Below, piece after piece: positions 50,348 to 58,385 of a stretch of DNA of 64,000 nucleotides (position 1 is the first letter of the stretch; each line of letters starts with the position of its first letter). The DNA comes from Clostridium sp. UBA699. GTDB taxonomy: Bacteria > Bacillota > Clostridia > Clostridiales > Clostridiaceae. The DNA lies in contig DBML01000008.1 in the NCBI GenBank assembly GCA_002298915.1, positions 124,001-188,000 on the forward strand. Reading direction: 5' to 3'. The position numbers and the translations under genes are program-made. Under the pieces are notes generated by a model. The model was not told the origin of the DNA. It saw nothing but the letters and a program-made list of their open reading frames with translations, and ran no database searches.

Positions 50348-51266
50348 TGTATTCCTCACTTCCATCTATCCCTTCTGCAGCCTTCAGCGCAGCTATGGCG
50401 ACCTCGATCTGGTCCGGGTCGGGCTCCCTGGTAGTGAGCTCCTGAAGCTTCAGCCCCGGATAAGAGAGCACCCTCGACAGCCCGCTGTCACTTCTGCCCA
50501 TCCACCTTATTATCTCGTAAGTAACTCCGGAGACCACAGGCAGGAGTACGACCCTTGAAACTATCCTTTCGCCAAGGGTTTCCCAGCCTGTGAGAGAGAA
50601 AACCAATATGCTGACTATCATCACCAGGAACATGAAGTTCGTTCCGCACCTCGGGTGCAGCCTGCCAAACTTCACGGCATTTTCAGCGGTAAGCGGCATG
50701 TCGTTCTCGTAGCAGAAAATCGCCTTGTGCTCAGCGCCGTGGTACTGGAACACCCTGTGAGTATCCTCCATCCTGCCTATGAGGTATACGTACAGCAGGA
50801 ACACGCCGACCCGTATGACCCCTTCGAATATGTTGAGGACGAAAGGATCCTTAATGCCGGCGAACACGAATATGTTTGCGGCAAAGGTCGGCAGGACGAA
50901 AAAAAGCCCCACAGCCGCCGCCAAAGCTACGATAAGCGTTATCGCGTTCGAAACCTGCCCGCTCTTTTCCTTGAACACGCTCTTGAACCACGCGTCAAAA
51001 CGGGATTCCTCAACGTCTTCTTCGATATACTCGGCCGATTTGTTCAGGGCGTTCATACCGATAACAAGCGATTCGACAAGCGATACGAACCCCCTTACAA
51101 CCGGCAGCCCGAGAAACTTATTCCTTTTTGTGAAGGGCGTGAACCCTTCAACGCTGACGTCTATGCTGCCGTCGCTCTTCCTGACAGCCGTCGCGATGCT
51201 GGAAGACCCCCTCATCATGACTCCTTCTATAACAGCCTGTCCCCCGACAGATACCTTTCTCGCCAT
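50337..51266 (-). CDS. yqhQ: YqhQ-like membrane protein (DUF1385)
   Basis: A 309-residue membrane protein. The N-terminal KVSVGGQAVIEGVMMRGSS and the central YHGAEHKAIFCYENDMPLTA followed by FGRLHPRCGTNFM are the DUF1385 hallmarks (conserved His, Glu and Cys). About four membrane helices. It has been linked to cell-wall and small-molecule homeostasis in Bacillus, but the exact activity is not established. First gene of the prmC-prfA run, divergent from rpmE. Confidence 0.9.
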   Translation of the reverse strand: MARKVSVGGQAVIEGVMMRGSSSIATAVRKSDGSIDVSVEGFTPFTKRNKFLGLPVVRGFVSLVESLVIGMNALNKSAEYIEEDVEESRFDAWFKSVFKEKSGQVSNAITLIVALAAAVGLFFVLPTFAANIFVFAGIKDPFVLNIFEGVIRVGVFLLYVYLIGRMEDTHRVFQYHGAEHKAIFCYENDMPLTAENAVKFGRLHPRCGTNFMFLVMIVSILVFSLTGWETLGERIVSRVVLLPVVSGVTYEIIRWMGRSDSGLSRVLSYPGLKLQELTTREPDPDQIEVAIAALKAAEGIDGSEEYNAQ

Positions 51267-51355
51267 TGCTACACCTCAATCCTTCATACTGTGCTGTGCA
51301 CGATATCTTAATTTTACCATTTCCATTCAATATTATAAAGTAAACATTATATTAA

Positions 51356-51384
51356 TTGACTTGCATCTTCCTCCGTGCTATAAT
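51356..51384 (+). promoter_or_regulatory. Sigma-A promoter of rpmE
   Basis: TTGACT (51356-51361), 17 bases, TATAAT (51379-51384). Near consensus; the start is about 45 bases before rpmE. Confidence 0.85.
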
Positions 51385-51436
51385 TTAGTGGTTAAAAGCA
51401 GATTTCTCATCTGCAAGCTTGAAAGAGGTGAAAAAT

Positions 51437-51649
51437 ATGAGAGAAGGCATACATCCAGAATACTATCATGAAGCGGTAGTAAAGTGCGCATGTGGAGAAA
51501 CTTTCACAACTGGTTCAACAAAACCTGAGCTGAAAGTAGAAATATGTTCGAAGTGCCACCCGTTCTTCACTGGTAAACAGAAGATCGTAGACGTAGGCGG
51601 AAGAGTTGAAAAGTTCATGAAGAAGTTCAACATCGGAAACGAAGAATAA
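51437..51649 (+). CDS. rpmE: 50S ribosomal protein L31 (zinc-binding type)
   Basis: A 70-residue ribosomal protein. The zinc ligands are CAC (C-x-C) near residues 16-18 and CSKC near residues 36-39, so this is the zinc-binding C+ form. ATG 51437 follows GAAAGAGGTG. One of only two clear plus-strand genes in the window, with its own promoter and a shared terminator with rho. Confidence 0.97.
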   Translation: MREGIHPEYYHEAVVKCACGETFTTGSTKPELKVEICSKCHPFFTGKQKIVDVGGRVEKFMKKFNIGNEE

Positions 51650-51664
51650 TATTTATCTGCGCAG

Positions 51665-51708
51665 GAAAAAGAGCTGTCTCAACCGAGGCAGCTCTGTTCT
51701 TTTTTTGT
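51665..51708. terminator. Bidirectional terminator between rpmE and rho
   Basis: GAGCTGTCTC (51671-51680) pairs with GAGGCAGCTC (51685-51694), with a U-run on the plus strand (51698 on) and six U on the minus strand. It serves both converging genes. Confidence 0.9.
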
Positions 51709-51711
51709 TTT

Positions 51712-53103
51712 TTACTTGGATGGCCTTATCTTGCTCAGTATCCCGAAAAGCTCCTCGTTCGTCTTCGACTTGGAAATCATACCGATGAGCTGCTCTGTCA
51801 CGCTTTCTATGTTCTCGGTGTACAGCAGCTTCCTGATGTTGTATGCCGCTTCCTTCTCTTCGCTGCTTCCATACAGAAGGTCGTCCTTCCTTGTTCCTGA
51901 CTTGAATATGTCTATCGCCGGGAATATCCTTCTCTCCTGCAGCCTTCTGTTCAGGTGGACCTCCATGTTTCCCGTACCTTTGAATTCCTCGTATATCATG
52001 TCGTCCATCCTGCTCCCAGTCTCTATCAGAGCAGTCGCAAGTATGGTGAGGCTTCCGCCGCTCTCTATGTTCCTTGCCGCGCCGAAGAATTTCTTTGGCA
52101 TGATAAGGGCTCCAGGGTCCAGACCGCCAGACAGCGTCCTTCCCGTAGGGGTTATCGTGAGGTTGTATGCCCTCGAAAGCCTTGTGATGCTATCCAGCAG
52201 TATGACCACATCCTGCCCCTGCTCCACGAGCCTCTTCGCCCTCTCCAGGACCATGTACGCAACCTTGGTATGGTGGTCGGGCTCTTCGTCAAACGTCGAG
52301 TATATGACCTCTCCGTCTATGGACCTCTGCATGTCCGTAACCTCTTCAGGCCTCTCGTCTATCAGCAGGACGATGAGCTTGATATCCTTGCAGTTCTTGG
52401 TTATGCTTTGGGCGATCTGCTTAAGAAGTGTAGTCTTTCCGGCTTTAGGAGGAGCAACAATTATACCCCTCTGGCCCTTTCCTATGGGGGACACAAGGTC
52501 CATCATCCTCATGGACAGCTCCCCGTCTTCCGTTTCGAGGCGTATCCTCTCGTTCGGATAAATCGGCACGAGCTTGTCAAAAGATTTTCTTCCTACTGCC
52601 TTTTCAGGATGTTCTCCGTTTACCTTCTCCACGTAAAGAAGCGCCTTGAACTTCTCTCCCTCCTTCGGAATCCTTACCTTTCCCTGGACCTCGTCGCCTG
52701 TTTTGAGGTTGAACCTCCTTATCTGCGACGGGGACACGTAGATGTCGTCGGGGCTTGTGAGGTAGTTGTTCCCCCTCAGGAATCCGTAGTTGTTCATCTC
52801 CATGATCTCCAGGACTCCTCTGCCCGTTGGCGCCTCAGCTGCCTGTTCCCGGGGCCTTTCCTGCGGCTTCTCTTCAGGTTTCACTTCAGCCTTCTCTTCC
52901 AGCTTGGCTTCAGGCCTTTCCTCTGGCTTCTCGCTGATCTTCTCCCTCAGAACGACCCCGCCCTTTTCGATCGCGGCCGGAGATGCCTTTTTTATTTCCT
53001 CAATAAGCTCCTGCTTCTTATATTTCGATATGCTTTTAACACCTACTTCCCTTGCCAGCTCCTTGAGATCGGCAATGGTCATAGATTCGTAATCCTTGTT
53101 CAA
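51712..53103 (-). CDS. rho: Transcription termination factor Rho
   Basis: A 463-residue hexameric RNA helicase. N-terminal ADLKELAREVGVKSISKYKK homology, an RNA-binding cold-shock-like domain (YGFLRGNNYLTSPDDIYVSP) and the ATPase P-loop IVAPPKAGKTTLL are present. Between about residues 50 and 85 a repeated Glu-Lys-Pro stretch (PEERPEAKLEEKAEVKPEEK) forms an insert not found in compact Rho. The start is taken as TTG 53103 (GAGAGGTG upstream); a GTG three codons earlier overlaps that site. Its own end uses the intrinsic terminator at 51665. Confidence 0.95.
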   Translation of the reverse strand: MNKDYESMTIADLKELAREVGVKSISKYKKQELIEEIKKASPAAIEKGGVVLREKISEKPEERPEAKLEEKAEVKPEEKPQERPREQAAEAPTGRGVLEIMEMNNYGFLRGNNYLTSPDDIYVSPSQIRRFNLKTGDEVQGKVRIPKEGEKFKALLYVEKVNGEHPEKAVGRKSFDKLVPIYPNERIRLETEDGELSMRMMDLVSPIGKGQRGIIVAPPKAGKTTLLKQIAQSITKNCKDIKLIVLLIDERPEEVTDMQRSIDGEVIYSTFDEEPDHHTKVAYMVLERAKRLVEQGQDVVILLDSITRLSRAYNLTITPTGRTLSGGLDPGALIMPKKFFGAARNIESGGSLTILATALIETGSRMDDMIYEEFKGTGNMEVHLNRRLQERRIFPAIDIFKSGTRKDDLLYGSSEEKEAAYNIRKLLYTENIESVTEQLIGMISKSKTNEELFGILSKIRPSK

Positions 53104-53234
53104 AAATAACACCTCTCATTTGGGGATTTTAGTAGATAAATTCTCTAGACGTGAATACTGCATTATCAATTATAGCACATAACGCTCACAATATACGCCC
53201 TTGACGAAAAAAACAGGATAAAGCAAGCTTTATC

Positions 53235-53552
53235 CTATGTATACGCGCATATTTTCTTTTCGATTTTGCTTATTCTGCTTATCTTTTCCTGAACCCTCGC
53301 CCTGTCTCCCAGGTAGAAAAGCGGCAGCCCGGTGAATTCGCAGCCACCTATGATGAGCGTTTTGGAGCAGAACTCATGCAGGCTGTATTTGTAGGTGTGC
53401 ACTCCGCCGCATAACGGGCAACGAACTTTCAAGTTGATGCTCTGTCCGGATTTTGATTTTGAACGGGCTGCATTGAAGACCGATATTCCGTTGACGTCAT
53501 ATCCGCCGTTGTTGTTCTTAAGAGCAATTGTCCTCTCTGTTTCCAGCAACAT
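53235..53552 (-). CDS. Hypothetical protein with CPLCGG zinc-type motif
   Basis: A 105-residue protein. The segment CPLCGGVHTYKYSLHEFCSK (about residues 45-64) looks like a small zinc-binding knuckle. No family is recognised. It is a monocistronic-looking gene between rho and the DUF1934 gene. Codon use resembles its neighbours. Confidence 0.65.
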   Translation of the reverse strand: MLLETERTIALKNNNGGYDVNGISVFNAARSKSKSGQSINLKVRCPLCGGVHTYKYSLHEFCSKTLIIGGCEFTGLPLFYLGDRARVQEKISRISKIEKKICAYT

Positions 53553-53653
53553 AATTTCACCCCGATCCTCACTTTCTTTGTATATATTATTCTATGTCAT
53601 TCCCCAAAATCCTTCCTGTGTTAAACCTGATTAAAAAAAACACAGGATTTTTT

Positions 53654-54076
53654 TTATTCCTGTGTTTTGATGTTAATTTTGAGCGTTGTGTCTAGAACGT
53701 CGGCACCAACTATGCTGAGAAGGTACTTGATGTAGATTTCCCCGCCGTCTTCATCAACATCAACGTCGAGCTTTTTTGTTTCTATCTTCATCTCAAGAGT
53801 GCCGAACGGAGTATTGTACATCGAGACGCTCTTCTCTTTTTTATCGAACTCCATCTCGGTGCTTGTGCTCCCCTCCCTAATGAGCGAGAAGCTGTTCGGC
53901 TTTATCTTCATGGTCGTGGTTGTGCCTTCCATGCCGGATATCTGGGTTTCTGCATACTCAGCATAGAAAACGTCGTCCTTTGAATAGAAGGTTCCCGGAG
54001 TGACTACCTGGATTTCTTCATTGTCTCCCTGCTGCTTGCTCGTTACTGAAATTATGGCTCTCTTCTTCATACTCAT
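53654..54076 (-). CDS. DUF1934 (YwiB-like) protein
   Basis: A 140-residue beta-rich protein of the DUF1934/YwiB type. The pattern KDDVFYAEYAETQISGMEGT, then TTMKIKPNSFSLIREGSTST, and the GTLEMKIETKKLDVDVDEDG stretch match; the family forms a calycin-like barrel. Function unknown. Upstream GGAGG at ATG 54076; a second ATG two codons on is possible. Confidence 0.8.
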   Translation of the reverse strand: MSMKKRAIISVTSKQQGDNEEIQVVTPGTFYSKDDVFYAEYAETQISGMEGTTTTMKIKPNSFSLIREGSTSTEMEFDKKEKSVSMYNTPFGTLEMKIETKKLDVDVDEDGGEIYIKYLLSIVGADVLDTTLKINIKTQE

Positions 54077-54096
54077 GGCGCCTCCTTAATCCGAAC

Positions 54097-55077
54097 CTAT
54101 ATCAGGTATTTCTCTATCTCGCTGTCCTGAGCAGGCTCTGCGGATATTATCGTGTCGAGAGCATGATTGAAGCGCCCATATTTCACAGCGACCTCTTCCT
54201 GACCCTTACCCTTGCAGTATCTGCCCGTCACCCTGGCAGCGAACTCTATGTCCGCTTCTCCCGGGTTGCCAGTCACTATTATCATGGAGCCGCCGAAGTC
54301 CCTTGCCAGGAATACATAGTCATCCTCTGAGAGGTACTTCCTTATATCCCTTGCCTCATCGCTCGTCCTCGTCGATATTATTTTGGCGCTGTCGGTCACC
54401 CTCATGTGCCTTCCGAAGTTCAGCAGCTTTATGCTGTTTTCTGAAGGGTCGGAATCGTGTGCTACGAGGTCAAACAGCCTTTTTGAGAAGTTTGGCTCAG
54501 TGAGCTTGCAGCCTCCCGCCGGAGAAGGGTAGTCGACTATGCCCCATTTCTCGGCGAGCTCCATCTGCTCCTTCCTGCTTCTTCCCGAAATCTTGAGGAG
54601 CTTCTCCCTGTCAACAAGGCCCTCCTCCTCCATCCTGGTCGGCTTCAGGTTGAGAGCGCAAAGCGGCCTCAGGATCTTGTCGGAGTATCCGGACTCCTTC
54701 TTGACTATGTCAAGGGATGACCTGTTCTGGGACATAGGCCTCTGGTTGAGCACCTCCCCGGTTATTATGAAATCGGCGCCGTACTCCTCAAGAAGCTTGC
54801 CCGAATAGTTCATCATCATGGCATGGCAGTCTATGCAAGGGTTCATGTTTTTTCCGTGGCCGTGCTTCGGGTTGATGACCATGGCCAGGTGCTCCTTTGA
54901 AAAATCAACCACCACAAGGGGTATATCTATCTGTTTTGCCATCCTTATGGCATTCTCAGGCCCAAAAAAGTACGACTTGAAGCATATACCTATCACTTCA
55001 ATTCCCTGTTCTTTAATAAGCTTCGCAGCGAGTATGCTGTCCAACCCACCCGAAATCATCGCAAGCGCTTTTGTCAA
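54097..55077 (-). CDS. ThiI/MnmA-like PP-loop ATP pyrophosphatase (tRNA thiolation family)
   Basis: A 326-residue protein. The PP-loop SGGLDSILAAKL (about residues 9-20) activates a substrate by adenylation. CIDCH (about residues 82-86) and a second Cys in GGCKL (about residue 188) are candidate sulfur-transfer cysteines. A C-terminal domain follows with GNPGEADIEFAARVTGRYCK. Similar proteins are annotated as tRNA 4-thiouridine or 2-thiouridine synthases; I cannot tell which. The start is TTG 55077 with GAGGTGA upstream. Confidence 0.75.
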   Translation of the reverse strand: MTKALAMISGGLDSILAAKLIKEQGIEVIGICFKSYFFGPENAIRMAKQIDIPLVVVDFSKEHLAMVINPKHGHGKNMNPCIDCHAMMMNYSGKLLEEYGADFIITGEVLNQRPMSQNRSSLDIVKKESGYSDKILRPLCALNLKPTRMEEEGLVDREKLLKISGRSRKEQMELAEKWGIVDYPSPAGGCKLTEPNFSKRLFDLVAHDSDPSENSIKLLNFGRHMRVTDSAKIISTRTSDEARDIRKYLSEDDYVFLARDFGGSMIIVTGNPGEADIEFAARVTGRYCKGKGQEEVAVKYGRFNHALDTIISAEPAQDSEIEKYLI

Positions 55078-55147
55078 TTATCTCACCTCATAAAATTAAT
55101 CATACAATGTATATATAGTCTATTGGAATTCACAGATTAAAGCAACA

Positions 55148-55990
55148 TCAAATTGTCCTCGTTATATAGCTTTCTTTGTACTTGAGTTTCATGGCGTCGT
55201 AGCAGCGCTGGGCCTTCAGCATGTCGTCGAAGAACCCGAACACGGTAGGGCCGCTTCCGCTCATCATGGACCCGACTGCCCCCATGTCAAGAAGTTCGCT
55301 CTTTAGCTCCCTCAGTGTCTGGTTCCTGCTGAGCGTCACGTTCTCAAGCACGTTTTTCATGTTCTTCGCAACATATTCCAGATCCTGCTCCCGCATAGCC
55401 TTGATCAGCCTGTTTGTGGGAGGATGAATCCTTATCTTGCCTATGTCAAGCTTCTGGTAGACGGACTTCGTGGAGACGCCGAACGGCGGTTTGACGAGGA
55501 CAAGTATCTTGTCCCTGAAAGGCTCCAGCCTCGTGAGCTTTTCTCCTATCCCCTCGCACAGTGCGGTGCCCCCTGCAATGCAGTAAGGGACGTCCGCCCC
55601 TATGCGCAAGCCGAGCTCCATGAGCTCCTCGTCGCTTATTTCCGGTTTCAGGAGGTTCCTCAGCCCTTTGAGCACGGCTGCAGCGTCGGTGCTTCCTCCG
55701 GCCAGCCCGGCCGCAACGGGGATGTTCTTCTCGATCTCTATCCTTACCCCGCTCTCTATAGAGTACTCCTTAAGGAAAAGCTCCGCAGCCTTGTAGGCTA
55801 TGTTCCTGGAGTCGTTAGGGACATATGGTTTGTCGCAGCTCAGGTCGATCCCCGACTCCTGCAGCTCGATTTTCACCGCATCGTATAGGTCAATGCTCTG
55901 CATTATCATCCTGAGGAGGTGGTATCCATCCTCCCGCTTTCCGACAACGTCCAGCGATATATTTATCTTCGCATATGCCTTTAAAAACAT
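55148..55990 (-). CDS. ispE: 4-diphosphocytidyl-2-C-methylerythritol kinase
   Basis: A 280-residue GHMP kinase of the MEP isoprenoid pathway. AKINISLDVVGKREDGYHLL, the P-loop-like IPVAAGLAGGSTDAAAVLKG and GAVGSMMSGSGPTVFGFFDD are conserved. ATG 55990 is used because GGAGG lies seven bases upstream; the longer open frame is unsupported. Downstream of veg, possibly cotranscribed. Confidence 0.95.
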   Translation of the reverse strand: MFLKAYAKINISLDVVGKREDGYHLLRMIMQSIDLYDAVKIELQESGIDLSCDKPYVPNDSRNIAYKAAELFLKEYSIESGVRIEIEKNIPVAAGLAGGSTDAAAVLKGLRNLLKPEISDEELMELGLRIGADVPYCIAGGTALCEGIGEKLTRLEPFRDKILVLVKPPFGVSTKSVYQKLDIGKIRIHPPTNRLIKAMREQDLEYVAKNMKNVLENVTLSRNQTLRELKSELLDMGAVGSMMSGSGPTVFGFFDDMLKAQRCYDAMKLKYKESYITRTI

Positions 55991-56065
55991 ATATATTCCT
56001 CCAAAACAAAACAATATCTGAAGTATAGTATAAATGAAAAAAGCGGTAAAATCAATTTACCGCTT

Positions 56066-56311
56066 CTAAGCCGAAAACACAAGTTGTACAGTCTTTGTTA
56101 AAACATCAGAATAACTATAGGTTACTTTCCTATGGGTGTCGTTATCCAGCCTGATCACAAAAATGTTTGGGTAGGTTTTCTCTATGATTCCGTTATCTAC
56201 CAGAACTTTCCTTCTCCCGCCGTTTGCTTTCAGGGTTACTCTATCGCCAACATGACTTTCAATATCTTTCTTAATGCAAGCCAATACATTTGCTTTTTCC
56301 ACACTATACAC
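56066..56311 (-). CDS. veg: Veg family protein
   Basis: An 81-residue Veg protein of Bacillota, beginning EKANVLACIKKDIESHVGDR with KANGGRRKVLVDNGIIEKTY and PNIFVIRLDN. In Bacillus Veg affects biofilm genes. Upstream lie two consensus sigma-A promoters, suggesting strong constitutive expression. Confidence 0.92.
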   Translation of the reverse strand: MYSVEKANVLACIKKDIESHVGDRVTLKANGGRRKVLVDNGIIEKTYPNIFVIRLDNDTHRKVTYSYSDVLTKTVQLVFSA

Positions 56312-56328
56312 CCTCTTTCATACAATAT

Positions 56329-56398
56329 ATTATACCTCTACAAAACCTGTGTGTCAAACGAAAACTTTTATTTTATCAGTATATAAACCCGTTGTCAA
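56329..56398 (-). promoter_or_regulatory. Tandem consensus sigma-A promoters of veg
   Basis: On the minus strand the proximal promoter is TTGACA (56357-56352), 17 bases, TATAAT (56334-56329), a perfect match. The distal one is TTGACA (56398-56393), 17 bases, TAAAAT (56375-56370). Tandem strong promoters are also known at Bacillus veg. Confidence 0.9.
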
Positions 56399-56500
56399 TA
56401 TTAATTTTTTGTTAACAGAGCTGAAAACTAACCCTTTTTTTTATTGATATGGTGTGACCTTTGCCAGGCTCCTTTATACTCGCTCACACGCATGATAAGG

Positions 56501-56529
56501 TTTACAATATAATTTTTTACTAATATAAT
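56501..56529 (+). promoter_or_regulatory. Sigma-A promoter of yajQ
   Basis: TTTACA (56501-56506), 17 bases, TATAAT (56524-56529). The start is about 30 bases before the ATG. It points away from the veg promoters. Confidence 0.75.
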
Positions 56530-56565
56530 ATTATTAGCAAAATAATGTTTGAAGGGTGGTTTATT

Positions 56566-57057
56566 ATGGCTAAGGATAGTTCATTCGATATAGTTTCAGA
56601 GGTTGACATGCAGGAAATGGACAACGCTGTCAACCAGACAAGGAAGGAGATATCTCAGAGGTATGACTTCAAGGGCAGCAAGGCCCAGATAACGCTTGAA
56701 GCGGATTCCCTGAAGCTCACAGCTGAAGACGAGTACAAGATCAACGCCATGCTCGATATGCTCAAGGGCAAGATGATAAAGAGGCAGGTTCCGATAAAGG
56801 CGCTGGATCCAGGCAAAATGGAGGGCGCTTCCGGGGGCACAGTGAAGATGACTGTCAAAATCCAGAAAGGCATCAGCAAGGAGAAGGCGAAGGATGTAAT
56901 AGCCTATATCAAGGACCTGAAGCTCAAGGTTCAGGCCCAGATCATGGACGACCAGCTCAGGGTTACAGGCGCAAAGAAGGACGACCTTCAGCTCGTAATA
57001 CAGAAACTGAAAGAGAAGGACTTCGGCATCGACCTGCAGTTCATCAACTTCAGGTAG
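56566..57057 (+). CDS. yajQ: YajQ family nucleotide-binding protein
   Basis: A 163-residue protein. DSSFDIVSEVDMQEMDNAVN and SQRYDFKGSKAQITL, with YIKDLKLKVQAQIMDDQLRV and a C-terminal GIDLQFINFR, are the YajQ signatures. Members bind cyclic di-GMP or nucleotides. ATG 56566 follows GAAGGGTGG; an ATG seven codons upstream is open but poorly placed. The second clear plus-strand gene here. Confidence 0.94.
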   Translation: MAKDSSFDIVSEVDMQEMDNAVNQTRKEISQRYDFKGSKAQITLEADSLKLTAEDEYKINAMLDMLKGKMIKRQVPIKALDPGKMEGASGGTVKMTVKIQKGISKEKAKDVIAYIKDLKLKVQAQIMDDQLRVTGAKKDDLQLVIQKLKEKDFGIDLQFINFR

Positions 57058-57096
57058 CGTACGCGCTTCATCTTGCTCCTGACGACAAAACGCAGA

Positions 57097-57141
57097 AGAG
57101 GCTGCTGCCGGCTTAATGCCGACAACAACCTCTCTTTTTTT
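57097..57141. terminator. Bidirectional terminator between yajQ and the solute-binding protein gene
   Basis: Arms 57097-57112 and 57118-57133. On the plus strand a seven-T run follows; three positions are G-U pairs only in minus-strand RNA. Plus-strand termination of yajQ is the clearer use. Confidence 0.75.
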
Positions 57142-57156
57142 GCTTCCTGACTATAT

Positions 57157-58278
57157 CTACTGGTATACGTTCTGCGGCGCACCTTCGGCCACATCTGCGA
57201 AGAGGCTCCAGATGTCCATGCCGAAGTATTCAGCAGAGAAAGCGAAGCTGTCGTCCGAATATATGTTGTAGGACGCCGAAAAGCTGCCGTACTGCTTCAG
57301 GTCCCCTGCGGCCGTCTCAACATCCGAGCTCAGATACTTTGAAAACTCCCTTGCAAGGTCGCTGTTGCGCGTGTTCCTGCTTATCATAAGGTTGTATCCG
57401 CCAAGCGATACATCCCTGTTTCCTCCCGGTTCGAAGGCAGGGAGCTTCATTGCGCTCCACTTCCCCTGCAGGGAGGTCGCCCCGTTCATGATTTTAACAG
57501 CATCAGAAGGGTTCACGATTGCAGCGAGAGCCTTTCCCTGCTTCAGAGTCGTCGTTACCGAGGTCGAAGCCTGCAGCGTTTTGTCTGCCACCATGCCGTT
57601 TATTAGCTCCGCCACCCTGCTGTAGCTGTCCAAGTCTGAATAGTTGATCCTGAGCTGGCTTAGCATGGTTGCCCTGAGCCTGTCGAAGTCGTTGGTGTTG
57701 TATATCAGGAACTTCTTGCCCGTGCTCTCAGAAACGGAGACCCCCATTCTCCTGAAATCATCCCAGGTCTTGATGTCGCTCACGTCGACACCCTCAACCG
57801 AAAACACGTCGCTTCTGTAAAGCACAATCATCGGTTCAGTTGTCCAGGGAATCCCGTATATGTTTTTTGCGCTTGAAAGGCCCGCAAGGACTCCATTGGG
57901 GTATGCATCCCCCATGGCCTCCACATACTGGGTCAGATCCATGAAGCTGTCCCTGGAGTCCTTCAGAAGGGCGGCTGTGCCCTTTTCAGGAACGACGAAG
58001 ACGTCTTCGCCAAGGCTCCCTGCCTTTATCTCCTCCGATGCGGCCGCAGCCGAATCGCTTTCCTGCTTCACTTCTATCTGAACCCTTGGATGGAGCTCCT
58101 TGAAGGCTTCTGCAGCTTCGCTGACCGCATTATAGCTGCCTCCATCCGCCACCACGCTTATCCTGCCCGAAAGCTTGACCTCCTCATTCTTGCCTATACC
58201 TGCAGCGTAATAGATTATAGTTCCCGCCACAAGACTGACGACAGCGATCAAAGCTAAAATTATCAGATTTCTTTTCAT
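57157..58278 (-). CDS. Extracellular solute-binding protein (family 1 type)
   Basis: A 373-residue periplasmic-binding-type protein. A membrane segment (about residues 5-28) with no lipobox Cys suggests an uncleaved anchor or atypical export. The binding fold begins LSGRISVVADGGSYNAVSEA and resembles iron or sugar family 1 receptors. No ATPase or permease gene is adjacent, so its transporter is elsewhere or it acts as a sensor. Ligand unknown. Confidence 0.8.
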   Translation of the reverse strand: MKRNLIILALIAVVSLVAGTIIYYAAGIGKNEEVKLSGRISVVADGGSYNAVSEAAEAFKELHPRVQIEVKQESDSAAAASEEIKAGSLGEDVFVVPEKGTAALLKDSRDSFMDLTQYVEAMGDAYPNGVLAGLSSAKNIYGIPWTTEPMIVLYRSDVFSVEGVDVSDIKTWDDFRRMGVSVSESTGKKFLIYNTNDFDRLRATMLSQLRINYSDLDSYSRVAELINGMVADKTLQASTSVTTTLKQGKALAAIVNPSDAVKIMNGATSLQGKWSAMKLPAFEPGGNRDVSLGGYNLMISRNTRNSDLAREFSKYLSSDVETAAGDLKQYGSFSASYNIYSDDSFAFSAEYFGMDIWSLFADVAEGAPQNVYQ

Positions 58279-58334
58279 TCAGCATCACCCGTTCCAAAAG
58301 AATTATATCTCCATTTTACCACAACGGCCCCAAA

Positions 58335-58366
58335 ACAACAAAAGGGCTCCTGCAGTGCAGGAACCC
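58335..58366 (-). terminator. Terminator after the TSUP gene (end of the prd operon)
   Basis: GGTTCCTGCA and TGCAGGAGCC-type arms pair, with a U-rich run (CUUUUGUUGUUUUG) following on the minus strand. Confidence 0.8.
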
Positions 58367-58385
58367 CTTGAAAAAACGCAATGTA

